Position numbers and translations under genes: made by a program
Notes under the pieces: model-generated
Told to the model about the DNA's origin: nothing
What the model saw: only the letters and a program-made list of their open reading frames with translations
Databases searched by the model: none
Part shown: piece by piece, positions 53,787 through 63,829 of the stretch
How the letters are laid out: each line of letters starts with the position of its first letter
Numbering within the stretch: the first letter of the stretch is position 1
From: CAVPTL01 sp963729195
GTDB taxonomy: Bacteria > Actinomycetota > Thermoleophilia > Gaiellales > JAICJC01
DNA: 64,000 nucleotides
Direction: 5' to 3'
Assembly: GCA_963729195.1 (NCBI GenBank)
Contig: CAVSNF010000019.1
Span: forward strand, 248,001-312,000

Positions 53787-54236
53787 TCACGGCGCGGGTA
53801 CGACCAGCACCGGCCGGCGGCTGTGGTTCACCAACCCGTGGGACACGCTGCCGAGGACGGTTGATTCGATCGCGCTGAGGCCGCGGGATCCGGCGACGAT
53901 CAGTTCGGCGTCGAGCTCGTCGGCGTACTCGAGGATGGTTTGCCACACGGGGCCGGTCGCGCGCATGCAGTGAATGCTCGCGCCCGGAATCAGCGCTGCA
54001 CCCTCCCGCGCGAGAGCTTGCGCGGCGTCCTCGGTGGCGCTGTCGATTTCATCGACGGTCTCTTGAGGGAGGAGCGCAGCCGGAACCGCCGCAATCGCGG
54101 TCCACCCCGATCGCCACACCGTCACCACCACAGACGACCTCTCCCCGAGCGTTCTTGAGGCGGTGATCAGCGCGTTTCTCGCATGTTCAGATCCGTCGTA
54201 GCAGTAGATCACTGACGGGTCGGTCGTTTCGGCCAT
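53787..54236 (-). CDS. universal stress protein UspA family
   Basis: A 149-residue Usp: MAETTDPSVIYCYDGSEHAR, and AELIVAGSRGLSAIESTVLG as the nucleotide loop. It is close to the Usp at 35418-35861. It probably forms an operon with the conserved unknown gene downstream. It is divergent from the P-type ATPase gene. Confidence 0.92.
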   Translation of the reverse strand: MAETTDPSVIYCYDGSEHARNALITASRTLGERSSVVVTVWRSGWTAIAAVPAALLPQETVDEIDSATEDAAQALAREGAALIPGASIHCMRATGPVWQTILEYADELDAELIVAGSRGLSAIESTVLGSVSHGLVNHSRRPVLVVPAP

Positions 54237-54270
54237 GGGTGCACCGTAGGTGGTACGCGGCCCGTCGGCG

Positions 54271-54287
54271 TCGGGGTACTCGCTGAG
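54271..54287. promoter_or_regulatory. TCGGGGTACTCGCTGAG motif between uspA and the P-type ATPase
   Basis: A GGGG element in the divergent region, similar in its first part (TCGGGG-x-A-x-T) to the block at 28974. It is included as a possible weak member of the motif group. Confidence 0.25.
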
Positions 54288-54385
54288 CGCGCGTCCGTGG
54301 CCGCCACCGACCTCCGTGGTTTCCCAGGGCGTGGTTCCGCGTCCATGCGGAAGCCGCGGGCGGGAACCGTGGCGACCATGAGGTC

Positions 54386-56995
54386 ATGACGGAAACGGCA
54401 ATGCGGCCCTCTGCCCAACTCGATCTTCCTCAGGCGGCAAAGCTCTCCCCGGCCGAAACCCTGACCAGACTCGACGCTCGAGACGCGGGGCTCACCGGCG
54501 CCGAGGCATCTGCGCGGTTGCTGGAGTACGGGCCGAACGTGCTTCGCACCCACGGCGTGCATGCCCTCGACGTGCTGGTTCGCCAGCTTCGAAGCTACCT
54601 CTTGCTGCTCCTGCTCGCGGCGGCTGTGGTGTCGGCGGTCGTCGGCGACGTCAACGAAGCGTTGATCATCGCCGCGATCATGACGATGAGCATCGGCCTC
54701 AGCTTCGTCAACGAGTTTCGCTCCGAGAAAGCCGTCGAGGCGCTTCACTCCCAGATCCGCCATCACGCCGCCGTGGATCGTGACGGAGCCTCCGTACGCG
54801 TCGATGTCTCGAGCCTGGTGCCCGGCGACGTCGTCCATGTGCGGGTCGGCGACGTGGTTCCCGCGGATCTTCGTCTGCTCGAGTCCCACGGGCTCGAGTG
54901 CGACGAATCGGTGCTGACCGGCGAGGCCGAGGCGGCTCGGAAGACGACGGTCGTGGGTGCACCAGGCGAGTCGCCACTCGACCTGGCCACATGCGCATTC
55001 ATGGGCACCATCGTCCGATCGGGAGCGGGGCGGGGCGTGGTTGTCGCAACCGGCGCGCACACCGCGTTCGGCGGAATCGCGCTCAGCCTTGGGGCAACGC
55101 CACGAACAGACCGCGTTCCAGCACGGCCTGCAGGACTTCTCGCGCATGATCGCGATCGTGGCCGGAGGGCTGGCGGGATCGATCTTCGTGATCAACGTTC
55201 TGCTCGGGCGATCGGTGCTCCAATCCGCCCTGTTCGCCCTGGCAATTGCGGTCGGCCTCACGCCGCAGCTGCTGCCCGCGATCGTGACCGTGAGTCTCGC
55301 TGCCGGCAGCCGCCGGCTCGCTCAGAAGGACGTGATCGTCAAGCGGCTCGTCTGTATCGAGGATCTCGGCAACATCCGGGTGCTCTTCACCGACAAGACC
55401 GGCACGCTCACCGACGGCGCGATCCGCTTCGCCGACGCGCTCGGGCCCGACGGCAGCAAGTGCAGCACGTGTGTTCGACCTCGGGCTGGCATGCAGCGAT
55501 CGAGCGGGCAACGAGCTCGACTCGGCACTGTGGGATGCGCCGCCGCCCGACCCGGCTGGGCACGTCGAGTGGGAAACGCTCGATCGGCTGCCGTTCGATC
55601 ACGAACGCCAGATCGCCTCGGTGCTGGCGCGCTCGGGCGATGAATTGCGGGTCATCACCAAGGGAGCACCCGAACGCGTGCTGAGCCGGTGCGACGACAT
55701 CCCGGACGAGTCTCAGGCGGTGCTCACCGGACTGTTCCAGTCGGGCACGCGCGTGGTGGCTGTCGCCAGCCGTCCGGCCGTCGTCCGAACACCTCAGCGC
55801 CGAGGACGAACGCGGGCTGCGCTTGGAGGGGTTCCTGTGTTTTTCCGATCCACCCAAGCCGAACGTCACCGAGTCGCTGCGCCGGCTCGATCGGCTTGGC
55901 ATCGCGGTCAAGGTGATCACCGGCGACAACGGCCTCGTCGCCCAGCACGTATGCGATCAGATCGGCCTCGGCGGCGGAGGCATCCTCACTGGCAACGACC
56001 TCGACCAGATGACCGACTCCCAGCTGGACGCCGCTCTCCCCGCGACCACCATCTTCGCCCGCGTCACGCCCGACCAGAAGTCGCGCGTGATCGTACGCCA
56101 GCGCGCGCTCGGATCGGACGTCGGGTTCCTCGGCGACGGGGTAAACGATGCGATCGCCTTGCACAAGGCCGACATCGGCATCTCCGTCGACACCGGCGTC
56201 GAGGTCGCCAAGGACGCCGCCGACGTGGTGCTGATGACCAAGGATCTCGACATCCTCGCCGACGGCGTGGCCGAGGGGCGGCGCGTGTTCGCCAACACCA
56301 TCAAGTACGTGCTGATGGGGACATCATCCAACTTCGGCAACATGTTCTCCGCCGCCGGCGCGTCGCTGTTTCTGTCGTTTCTGCCGATGCTGCCGACCCA
56401 GATCCTGCTCAACAACCTGCTCTACGACGTCAGCGAGCTGACCATCCCCACCGACAACGTCGACGAGGAGCTGCTGGCCCGTCCGTCGCAGTGGGACATC
56501 GGCATGATCCGCCGGTTCATGGGCTTCTTCGGCCCGATCTCGAGCATCTATGACTTCCTCACCTTCGCGGTCATGCTCAAGGTGTTCGACGCCGGCCCGA
56601 CGCTGTTTCGCTCGGGCTGGTTCGTGGAGTCGCTGGCCACACAGACGCTCGTGATCTTCGTCATCCGCACCCGCCGAGTGCCGTTCTTCAGAAGCCGGCC
56701 GAGCACGCCGCTGCTTGTCACCACGATCGCCTGCGCGGCCGTCGCGGTCGCGATTCCGTACATCCCGTTCATCGCCGAGCCGCTGGGGTTCACCAGCCTC
56801 CCGCCCGCGTTCCTGGGTGTGCTCGTGGTGATGGTGATCACCTACCTCGCGCTCGCCGAACTCGGCAAGAGCATCTTCTTCAAACCGCGGCCGCGGCCAC
56901 GGCATGCCCTCAGCCGGCCCGTTCACGGGCGCAGAATCATGCGCCGGGCAGCGCGCTGGAGCATGTGGCCGCGTCACCACAAGCATCCGATCTAG
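54386..56995 (+). CDS. P-type cation-transporting ATPase, MgtA/Ca2+-type (three frameshifts)
   Basis: About 870 residues when frames are joined. The N-terminal domain has GLTGAEASARLLEYGPNVLR. CDESVLTGEAEAARKTTVV is the actuator loop. After an indel near 55100, LFALAIAVGLTPQLLPAIVT is the ion-binding helix and LFTDKTGTLTDGAIRF the phosphorylation site. After indels near 55465 and 55790, VITGDNGLVAQHVCDQI and FLGDGVNDAIALHKADIGIS follow. The C-terminal six-helix domain is intact. The ion helix and general sequence suit a P3B (Mg2+) or P2-like pump. Confidence 0.85.
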
Positions 56996-57008
56996 AGATA
57001 CTTGGCCC

Positions 57009-58958
57009 GTGACCACCTCGAGCGAGTCTGAGCCGGGTTCGGAGCCGAACGGATCGCCGCGGCGCAACCTTGCCCAGACCGCACTCGTCGTCGGCGCGCT
57101 GGGGGTGGTGTTCGGAGACATCGGCACCAGCCCGCTCTACACGATCCAGACGGTGTTCAATCCGTCGGATCCACACCCCATAACCGTCACCACCGAGAGC
57201 GTCTACGGGGTCATATCGCTGATCGTCTGGTCGGTCACGATCATCGTCACGTTGCTGTACGTGCTGCTGGTGATGCGCGCAGACAACGATGGCGAAGGTG
57301 GGATTCTCGCCCTGATCACGTTGATCAGGCGCCGAGGGGTGTCCGGCAGCCGCCGCACAAAGGTGGTGCTGGCGGGCCTCGGTGTGTTCGGTGCGTCGCT
57401 GTTCTTCGGTGACAGCATGATCACCCCGGCGATCTCGGTGCTTTCGGCGGTCGAAGGGCTCAAGGTCGTGCAGCCGTCGCTCGCAGATGCCGTCGTCCCG
57501 ATCACCGCGGTGGTGATCATCGTGCTGTTCGCGTCTCAGCGGATCGGCACGGCTGCGGTGGGACGGCTGTTCGGCCCGGTGATGATCGTCTGGTTTCTCG
57601 CGATCGCCGCCTGCGGCATCAACGGCATCGCCGACCACCCCGAGATCCTGAAAGCGTTGTCGCCGACCTACGCGCTGGGGTTCCTGTTCGGGCACTTCAC
57701 GATGGCGTTCTTCTCCATGGCGGCGGTGGTGCTCGCGATCACGGGCGCCGAGGCGCTCTACGCCGATCTCGGGCACTTCGGCCGCGCGCCGATCACGCGC
57801 GCGTGGCTGGTGCTGGTGTTTCCGGCGTGCATCCTCAGCTACATGGGCCAGGGTGCGCTGGTGCTCTCCGATCCGCACGACGCGATCTCGAGCCCGTTCT
57901 TTCTGCTGGTGCCCGAGTGGGGGCAGCTGCCGATGGTGGTGCTCGCCACAGCAGCGACCGTGATCGCCTCGCAGGCCGTGATCACCGGTGCCTTCTCGGT
58001 CGCCCACCAGGCGGTCCAGCTCGGCTACCTGCCGCGGCTGCGGATCGCCCACACCTCGGAACGGACGATCGGACAGATCTACGTGCCGTGGATCAACTGG
58101 GTGCTGATGGTCTCGGTGCTGACCCTGGTGTTCGCCTTCCGCACGTCGACCGCTCTGGCATTCGCGTTCGGTATGGCGGTCACCGGCACGATCACGATCA
58201 CCACGCTGCTCTTCTTCTACATCGTGCGCCACCAGTGGACGAAGCCGCTGTGGCTGGTGCTGACCGGCGCGGCCGGCTTCCTGGCGGTCGATCTGCTGTT
58301 CCTTGCCGCCAACCTGACCAAGCTCACACACGGCGCGTGGCTGCCGCTCCTGATCGGCGTGACGGTGTTCACGATACTCACCACGTGGCAGCGCGGACGC
58401 GCGCTCGTGACCGCACAGCGTGAGCGCAGCGAAGGGTCGCTGCGCGCGTTCATCGACGAGCTCCACGAGCGCGAGCCGCCCCTCCAGCGGGTGCCCGGCA
58501 CCGCGGTCTTCCTCAACCGCGGCAACACCACGACTCCGCTGGCCATGCGGGCCAACGTCGAGCACAATCACATCCTGCACGAGCACGTTGTGATCCTCTC
58601 GTTGGAGACGCTGCCGGTTCCGCACGTGCCCCCGGGCGATCGGCTTGTGGTCGACGATCTTGGCTACACCGACGACGGCATCTCGCACGTCGCCGCGCGA
58701 TTCGGGTACGCGGACACTCCCAACGTCCCCGGCGTGCTTCGATTGGCCGCCGCCGCAGGCCTGGAGTGCCCGCTCGAGGTCGATCAGGCGTCGTACTTCC
58801 TCTCCACGATCGAGCTTCGCGTCGGCGACGCCCCGGGCATGAGCGGTTGGCGCAAGCACCTGTTCGTGTCGACCTCGCACATCACCGCCGATGCCGCCGA
58901 ATACTTCGGCCTGCCGCGCGATCGCACCGTGATCATGGGGTCACGGGTCGAGGTCTGA
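57009..58958 (+). CDS. kup: KUP-family potassium transporter
   Basis: A 649-residue proton-coupled K+ uptake protein. LGVVFGDIGTSPLYTIQTVF is the family signature in the first helix. MRADNDGEGGILALITLIRR, GASLFFGDSMITPAISVLSA and FAFGMAVTGTITITTLLFFY are further conserved blocks. About twelve helices are followed by a 170-residue cytoplasmic C-terminal domain. The start is GTG at 57009, 14 bases after the P-type ATPase stop, so both may be co-transcribed. Confidence 0.95.
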   Translation: MTTSSESEPGSEPNGSPRRNLAQTALVVGALGVVFGDIGTSPLYTIQTVFNPSDPHPITVTTESVYGVISLIVWSVTIIVTLLYVLLVMRADNDGEGGILALITLIRRRGVSGSRRTKVVLAGLGVFGASLFFGDSMITPAISVLSAVEGLKVVQPSLADAVVPITAVVIIVLFASQRIGTAAVGRLFGPVMIVWFLAIAACGINGIADHPEILKALSPTYALGFLFGHFTMAFFSMAAVVLAITGAEALYADLGHFGRAPITRAWLVLVFPACILSYMGQGALVLSDPHDAISSPFFLLVPEWGQLPMVVLATAATVIASQAVITGAFSVAHQAVQLGYLPRLRIAHTSERTIGQIYVPWINWVLMVSVLTLVFAFRTSTALAFAFGMAVTGTITITTLLFFYIVRHQWTKPLWLVLTGAAGFLAVDLLFLAANLTKLTHGAWLPLLIGVTVFTILTTWQRGRALVTAQRERSEGSLRAFIDELHEREPPLQRVPGTAVFLNRGNTTTPLAMRANVEHNHILHEHVVILSLETLPVPHVPPGDRLVVDDLGYTDDGISHVAARFGYADTPNVPGVLRLAAAAGLECPLEVDQASYFLSTIELRVGDAPGMSGWRKHLFVSTSHITADAAEYFGLPRDRTVIMGSRVEV

Positions 58959-58970
58959 CTGACGCTCCAG

Positions 58971-59675
58971 TCACACGGCATGTCCGACCAAACGACCCAC
59001 CACCATGGTCAGCAGCATCGCCGCGACACCCCACACGGTGACGCGCAGCGTTCCACGGGCGACGGGCGCCCCGCCCAAGCGGGCCCCGGCCCAGCCGGTC
59101 AGAGCGAGCGCCACCAACGTCGCCGCCACGGTCACCTCGATTCGCCACGAGGACGGCGCGAAGATCACCGCCAACAGCGGCAGGGCGGCACCGACAGTGA
59201 AGGATGCAGCCGACGCACCGGCTGCCTGAAACGGCCGGGCATGGGAGAGCTCGGTCATCCCCAGCTCATCCCGGGCATGCACCCCGAGCAGGTCGTCGCC
59301 GGCGCTCAGTTCGCCGGCGACCTGCTCTGCCAGCTCGGGAGAAAGCCCGCGGGCGCGGTAGATCTCGGCCAGTTCGGCACGTTCGCCGATCGGATCGCTT
59401 CGCAGCTCCTCCTGCTCGAGCGCGAGGTCAGCCCGCTCGGCGTCTGCCTGCGAACTGACCGACACGTATTCTCCGGCGGCCATCGACGCGGCGCCCGCGA
59501 CCAGGCCTGCCACGCCTGCCGTGAGGATCGCCGAGCGGCTCGAATCGGCCGCCGCCACGCCCACGATGATGGCCGCGACCGAAACGATCCCGTCGTTGGC
59601 GCCGAGCACGGCTGCCCGTAGCCATCCGGTGCGGTGGCTGAGGTGTCGTTCCGGGCTTCGGGCCAGTGCGGTCAC
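58971..59675 (-). CDS. VIT1/CCC1-family transporter
   Basis: A 234-residue membrane protein with LRAAVLGANDGIVSVAAIIV and AGAASMAAGEYVSVSSQADA, the Fe2+/Mn2+ transporter signature of the VIT family. A cytoplasmic helical domain (residues 80-150, acidic, ALEQEELRSDPIGERAELAE) holds the metal-binding Glu residues, and three helices follow. It converges on kup. Confidence 0.9.
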   Translation of the reverse strand: MTALARSPERHLSHRTGWLRAAVLGANDGIVSVAAIIVGVAAADSSRSAILTAGVAGLVAGAASMAAGEYVSVSSQADAERADLALEQEELRSDPIGERAELAEIYRARGLSPELAEQVAGELSAGDDLLGVHARDELGMTELSHARPFQAAGASAASFTVGAALPLLAVIFAPSSWRIEVTVAATLVALALTGWAGARLGGAPVARGTLRVTVWGVAAMLLTMVVGRLVGHAV

Positions 59676-59705
59676 GGTGCGATGGTACCGCGACCGCGGG
59701 CGCGG

Positions 59706-60311
59706 TTAACCGTGCCCCCAGGCGGGGAGGAGCGGGAACACGACCACCGCCACGAGCACTCCGAGCGCGGCGATTCCCACGACCGAGAGTTGCCGCAGAC
59801 GCGACCCGGAGATCCGGTCGGCCGCATTCCAGTCGCGGCCGGCCATCGCCGGCAGCGACCACACGTGCCCGAGCACATGGATTGTCATCGCCCCAAACCA
59901 CACGATGAAGCTGAGCTTGTGGATCGTGTACACGGTCTGAGAGTTACGGCCGACAATCGCCAACGCCACGCCAGAGGCGAGCAGCGCGACACTGGTAAGC
60001 ACCACGAACGGCCCGGCGACTCGCAATACCGGATGGGGCGCGCCGGCTCGCCGATACGCCGGGTTGCCGGTGTAATACCGGGCGAACCGGTAGAAGGTGG
60101 TGCAGAGCTTGAGCAGCACGATCGGGATCAGCACCAGTCCCACGACCACGTGCACAACCTCCAGCTGCCCCAGAAACGGGATCGTTCCGCCCTCGATCGC
60201 GAACAGCACCAGCAACACCGCACCGAGCGCGGCGGTAAGCCGGCGATTGCCCTCCACGCCAGTGTTCTGCCGTGCGAGCTGAGCGACCGTCGGTGTCGAC
60301 CGCGCTGCCAC
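59706..60311 (-). CDS. cytochrome b561-like membrane protein
   Basis: A 201-residue protein with four or five helices. His residues in LEVVHVVVGLVLIP and YTIHKLSFIVWFGAMTIHVL then GHVWSL are placed like haem b ligands. The GTG start is 5 bases after the ferredoxin stop. It is the end of an electron-transfer operon, so a quinone- or haem-linked role is plausible. Family membership (b561 / DUF4405-like) is a guess. Confidence 0.6.
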   Translation of the reverse strand: MAARSTPTVAQLARQNTGVEGNRRLTAALGAVLLVLFAIEGGTIPFLGQLEVVHVVVGLVLIPIVLLKLCTTFYRFARYYTGNPAYRRAGAPHPVLRVAGPFVVLTSVALLASGVALAIVGRNSQTVYTIHKLSFIVWFGAMTIHVLGHVWSLPAMAGRDWNAADRISGSRLRQLSVVGIAALGVLVAVVVFPLLPAWGHG

Positions 60312-60315
60312 GTGA

Positions 60316-60522
60316 TCATTGCGCCCGCACCAGGCGCAGCGCGAGCTTGGGACATGCTGCAACCGCCCGTCGGGCGTGCACCGCGGTGATGCCGTGCACG
60401 GGCGTTCGATCGATCACCGGATACCCCCACTCGTCCAGCTCGATTCGTTCCGGCAGAAGGTCGGCGCACAGACCATGCCCGTCGCACGCGATCGGGTCGA
60501 CATGCAGCTGACGCTGCCTCAT
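60316..60522 (-). CDS. small ferredoxin
   Basis: A 68-residue ferredoxin: HVDPIACDGHGLCADLLPER and RRAVAACPKLALRL. The pattern is CxxHxxC plus a single CP, which suggests a [3Fe-4S] or a His-containing [4Fe-4S] cluster, as in cytochrome P450-type ferredoxins. It overlaps the NuoF-like gene stop by ATGA, so it is a likely electron acceptor of that flavoprotein. Confidence 0.88.
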   Translation of the reverse strand: MRQRQLHVDPIACDGHGLCADLLPERIELDEWGYPVIDRTPVHGITAVHARRAVAACPKLALRLVRAQ

Positions 60523-61839
60523 CGCCAGTCAGCCTCCGCCTGCGGACGCGAAACCAGTGGCAACGCGAGTGGCTGGGCATCGAGGCAGCCGCCGTGGCGC
60601 TCGTGCTGGGCGACGTGATCGGGAAAGCCGTCAAGCACGCTTGCCACCAGCCGGCGGACGCCGTCCGGGAGGGCGCACGCACCACGCCCGTCGATCACGC
60701 TGATGCGCGAGCGCAGCCGTGCGGTGGTGATGCCCCCGGTCGGCCTCGAGCACAGCCGCGCGAGATCGCCGGCCACCGCGGCCACCCCGTTGAAGCACGG
60801 GCCACACTGGCCGGCGCTCTCGCCGGCGAGGTACGAAACGATCCTGGCCGTCTCTGCGATCACGCAGGTACCTTCCGGCGCTGCGATCAGGATTCCGGCT
60901 CCCAGCCCGGCCCCCGACTGCTTCAGCTGGTGAGGATCGACCCGCAGCCCCGCGCACGACTCCCAGGGAATCCACCCGCCGAAGTAGCCGCCGGCCAGCA
61001 CCATCGCCGGCTTCGAGTGCGGATCACACGCCTCCACCACGGCGTTCAGTGAGGCCCCCATCGCCACCTCCGCAACCCCGCCGTTTGCAACTGCGCCGGT
61101 CACGGTCATCAACGTCGTTCCCGGGAGCGTGGGAGGGCCCGAATGCGCGAAACCATGCGTCTCCGTAACGTGCGATCAGAGCGATATGGGCGAGCGTCTC
61201 GACGTTCAGCACCAGCGTCGGTCGCCCGGCAACACCCCGTTCAAAAGGACGAGGGGGCACCGACTGGGGGCGGATCGGGCCGCCGTTGAGCCAGTGGACG
61301 ACCGCCGTCTCCTCACCGCCGACGTACCGCGGTGGTCCCTGATGGATGCTCAGCTCGATCCGATCGAGCCCGAACTGGTGACGCTCGGAAACCGCACGGG
61401 TGAGCGAGTGCACCGCATCCACGCGGTCACGGCGCACAGCCAGCTTGACCGCGTCGGCACCGACCTCGGCCGCCGCCAGAACGGCTCCGTCCAGGACGAG
61501 GTGGGGGACGACCGAGAGCAGGTAGCGGTCCTTGGCGCTGGCCGGTTCACCCTCCATCCCGTTCACCACCACGATCGCCCGGCCGCGGCCCCGCCTGACG
61601 GCTTCGAGCTTGCGGGCGGTCGGGAATCCCGCGCCGCCTCGGCCGACCAGTCCCGACCGTTCGACGGTGGGCCAAAGCGGGGCTGCGTACGCCGCCGTGC
61701 GGGGATCGCCGTAGTAGTCGAGGTGGTCGTGCAAATTCATTCGGCCTCGATGCGCTCGATGACCGGCCAGCAACCGCGGCACCCCGGCGGGGGCAGCCGC
61801 CGTGCGCGGTCGGTCGTAGGCGGTGACGGCCGCACTCAC
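60519..61839 (-). CDS. NuoF-like flavoprotein / RnfC-type NADH oxidoreductase (one frameshift)
   Basis: Resembles the 51-kDa subunit of complex I. RSGLVGRGGAGFPTARKLEA is the FMN/NADH loop. VVVNGMEGEPASAKDRYLL and RYVGGEETAVVHWLNGGPIR are conserved. After an indel near 61110, the C-terminal part has GGYFGGWIP and ESAGQCGPCFNGVAAVAGDL; further cysteines follow, but the usual fourth ligand region is divergent. I start at GTG 61839 (GTGA overlap with the gene upstream), since GVPRLLAGH belongs to the family's N terminus; an ATG at 61740 is the alternative. It lacks NuoE and NuoG partners here. Confidence 0.8.
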
Positions 61840-62510
61840 CGGATGCCCGCCAGCGCGAACGACGCAGACTTCGCCCATCCCGGCTGAAGCGGACCGGTGA
61901 GCGTCCAGGCGGTCACGGCCAGCATCACTCCGACGCCGACGGCTCCCCAAGCTCCCCGCTGCCACGCCGGAATGTCTGCCGTGACCACCCTCCAACCGGA
62001 GGCAGCCAGCACCAGCGAGGTGCAGACGGCGGCGACCACCGGCAGGATTCTCGATCGCACATCCGAGCCGGAGCCAAGCGCGTGGATCACGGCCACCGGC
62101 CAGATCACGTACACGGCCCAGTGCACCGCGCGCCATGCTCGATGACCCAGCCTGACTCGCACGAGGCTCGTGACGATCACGGCGGCCAGGAGATCAACCG
62201 CGACCGCCCCCAGGCCGATCCACACCGGCCGGTAGGTCGACGCCAGCGGCACGACCGCGTCGATCAGCCGGATTCCCGCATAGGGGTCAGCGACCGCCGT
62301 GGCGATGTGCACGCACACGAACACCACCACCAGCAGGGACAGGTTGCGATGCAGTCCTGCGATCACGAACCGCGGCATGCTCAGCATCTGTCCCGGACTC
62401 ATGCTCACGAGTCCCAGCAGGAACGTGATGGTCAGGAGCATGAGCGTGACGATCCCTGTACCGCGGGTCAGGTACCACAGCGTGCGGGTGTCCAGCCCGA
62501 TCGTGCTCAC
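61836..62510 (-). CDS. ferric-reductase-like transmembrane protein
   Basis: A 224-residue protein with six helices. Haem-ligating His pairs are likely in FVIAGLHRNLSLLVVVFVCV then HIA, and in RAVHWAVYVIWPVAVIHALG, spaced as in the ferric reductase-like transmembrane domain. GTG at 62510 overlaps the apbE stop. It has no FAD/NAD domain of its own, so the NuoF-like flavoprotein may be its electron donor. Confidence 0.8.
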   Translation of the reverse strand: MSTIGLDTRTLWYLTRGTGIVTLMLLTITFLLGLVSMSPGQMLSMPRFVIAGLHRNLSLLVVVFVCVHIATAVADPYAGIRLIDAVVPLASTYRPVWIGLGAVAVDLLAAVIVTSLVRVRLGHRAWRAVHWAVYVIWPVAVIHALGSGSDVRSRILPVVAAVCTSLVLAASGWRVVTADIPAWQRGAWGAVGVGVMLAVTAWTLTGPLQPGWAKSASFALAGIR

Positions 62511-63436
62511 TCGCTCTCCCCGGCGTTCGGCCATCCGCCCACACTGGTCACGTCACCTGTGGCTGTCACCAGTCTGGAGGGGAGTCCCGCCCGGGTCAGA
62601 CGCGCCAAGGCACCACGCCCATCGACGATAGCGGCGGTGCTGGCAACGTTGGCTGCGACACACGTACCGGCAGCCACGGTGACCGTTCGCCACACGACCT
62701 CGGCGGAGCGGCCGCGGCGGGGATCGACGATGTGGTGACAACGCTCTCCGGCTCTTTCCCAGGTGCGCGTGGTGGTGCTGGACGTGGCGATCGCCCCCCT
62801 GGTGATCGCAATCGCCTGCTCGATCTGATCGAGGTCGGCCCGGTGGTCGTCGGCGATCCCTATCGACCATCCGCCCGCCGGCGCAGGCCCTGCGGTGCCG
62901 AGGTCTCCGCCGATGCTCACAAGCACCCCACAGCCCACGACTTTTGCCGCTCGTGCGACCGCCCGATCGACTGCCAGTGCCTTCCCGGTCGCCCCCAGAT
63001 CGAGGTTCGTGCCCCGGCGGACGCGCACCTCCCGCCGTGCTTTGTCGAAACCGACCGTGCTGATGCCGGGAACCCGGCGTTCGTCGGGGAGGGGGCGATC
63101 CAGCGGCACCAACTGGGCGTAGTCGCGGTCGTACCCGATCGCTGAAACCGCGGTTCCGACCGTGGGGTCGACCAGCCCGCCGGTCGCCTCGGCGGCCCTG
63201 AAAGCCACGCTCAGCGCCTCAGCCAAGAGCGGGCTGACCGTGGCGGGACTGTCGGGCGCCTCTTGCAGCTGCATCAGCTCGGAGTCGGGCCGAAACCGGC
63301 TGTACGTGCGGTCGATCTCGGCGATCTCGGCTTCGACCTCGGCAACCGCCGCGGCCAGCCGGCGGGGACTGGTGACCGCCACCACGGTGGTCGTCCCGAG
63401 CGCGTCGAAACGCGCGCTGACGCTCGACGAACTCAT
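62507..63436 (-). CDS. apbE: FAD:protein FMN transferase
   Basis: A 309-residue ApbE, which attaches FMN covalently to Thr in partner proteins outside the cytoplasm. FDALGTTTVVAVTSPRRLAA, DRTYSRFRPDSELMQL, GGLVDPTVGTAVSAIGYDRD and VSIGGDLGTAGPAPAGGWSI are signatures, with HHIVDPRRGRSAEVV near the C terminus. The visible start has no lipobox, so it may be cytoplasmic. The protein it modifies is not evident in the window, which ends nearby. Confidence 0.92.
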   Translation of the reverse strand: MSSSSVSARFDALGTTTVVAVTSPRRLAAAVAEVEAEIAEIDRTYSRFRPDSELMQLQEAPDSPATVSPLLAEALSVAFRAAEATGGLVDPTVGTAVSAIGYDRDYAQLVPLDRPLPDERRVPGISTVGFDKARREVRVRRGTNLDLGATGKALAVDRAVARAAKVVGCGVLVSIGGDLGTAGPAPAGGWSIGIADDHRADLDQIEQAIAITRGAIATSSTTTRTWERAGERCHHIVDPRRGRSAEVVWRTVTVAAGTCVAANVASTAAIVDGRGALARLTRAGLPSRLVTATGDVTSVGGWPNAGESE

Positions 63437-63749
63437 GATCCGCCTGTGACCGTGATCGGTGGTGACGAGGTCGAGGTGACCGGTGGCGGAGCCGGCTGCG
63501 TGGTGGTTGGTGGCGCAGTCGGCTGCGTGGTTGTCGACGGCGGGCTGCTGGGGGCGCTCTGGGCCGCGATGCACACTGGTGGACAACGCTCGCCGGCTGT
63601 GGCGGAGACGTGAACCGACCCGGATTCGAGCGTGCAGCCGCCACCGAGATGACCAGCGCCCCTGTCGCGGCGGCAGCGGCGGCCACCCTGGTGAGGCGGG
63701 AGATGCGAGCGCGGCCGAGGTCGCGGTGGCGTATCCGGTGGTGTCTCAT
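63433..63749 (-). CDS. small exported protein with Ser/Thr/Pro-rich tail (frameshifted)
   Basis: The start MRHHRIRHRDLGRARISR is followed by a hydrophobic segment (RVAAAAAATGALVISVAA), a signal peptide or anchor. Near 63640 the frame changes, and the rest reads GCTLESGSVHVSATAGERCP then PVCIAAQS, then a tail of TTTQPTAPPTTTQPAPPP. The stop overlaps the apbE start, which supports the second frame. It has two close Cys (CPPVC) and no FMN-binding motif (SGAT-type), so it is not an obvious ApbE target. Confidence 0.55.
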
Positions 63750-63829
63750 GACTCCACTGTGGCCGCGGAACATGAACGGTTATTCACGCTCGGTCGCCGG
63801 TCGCGGGCACGTCGCGGTACCGTCAGGTC

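Noticed and set aside
56937..58880. A 647-codon open frame on the minus strand opposite kup
   Set aside because: It mirrors the KUP gene, is extremely rich in Arg, His, Asp and Glu and has no domain. It is a shadow of a GC-rich gene.
63433..63749. The small exported protein as an FMN-binding target of ApbE
   Set aside because: No D-x-x-S-G-A-T-type flavinylation motif is visible; only a Thr/Pro-rich tail is seen.
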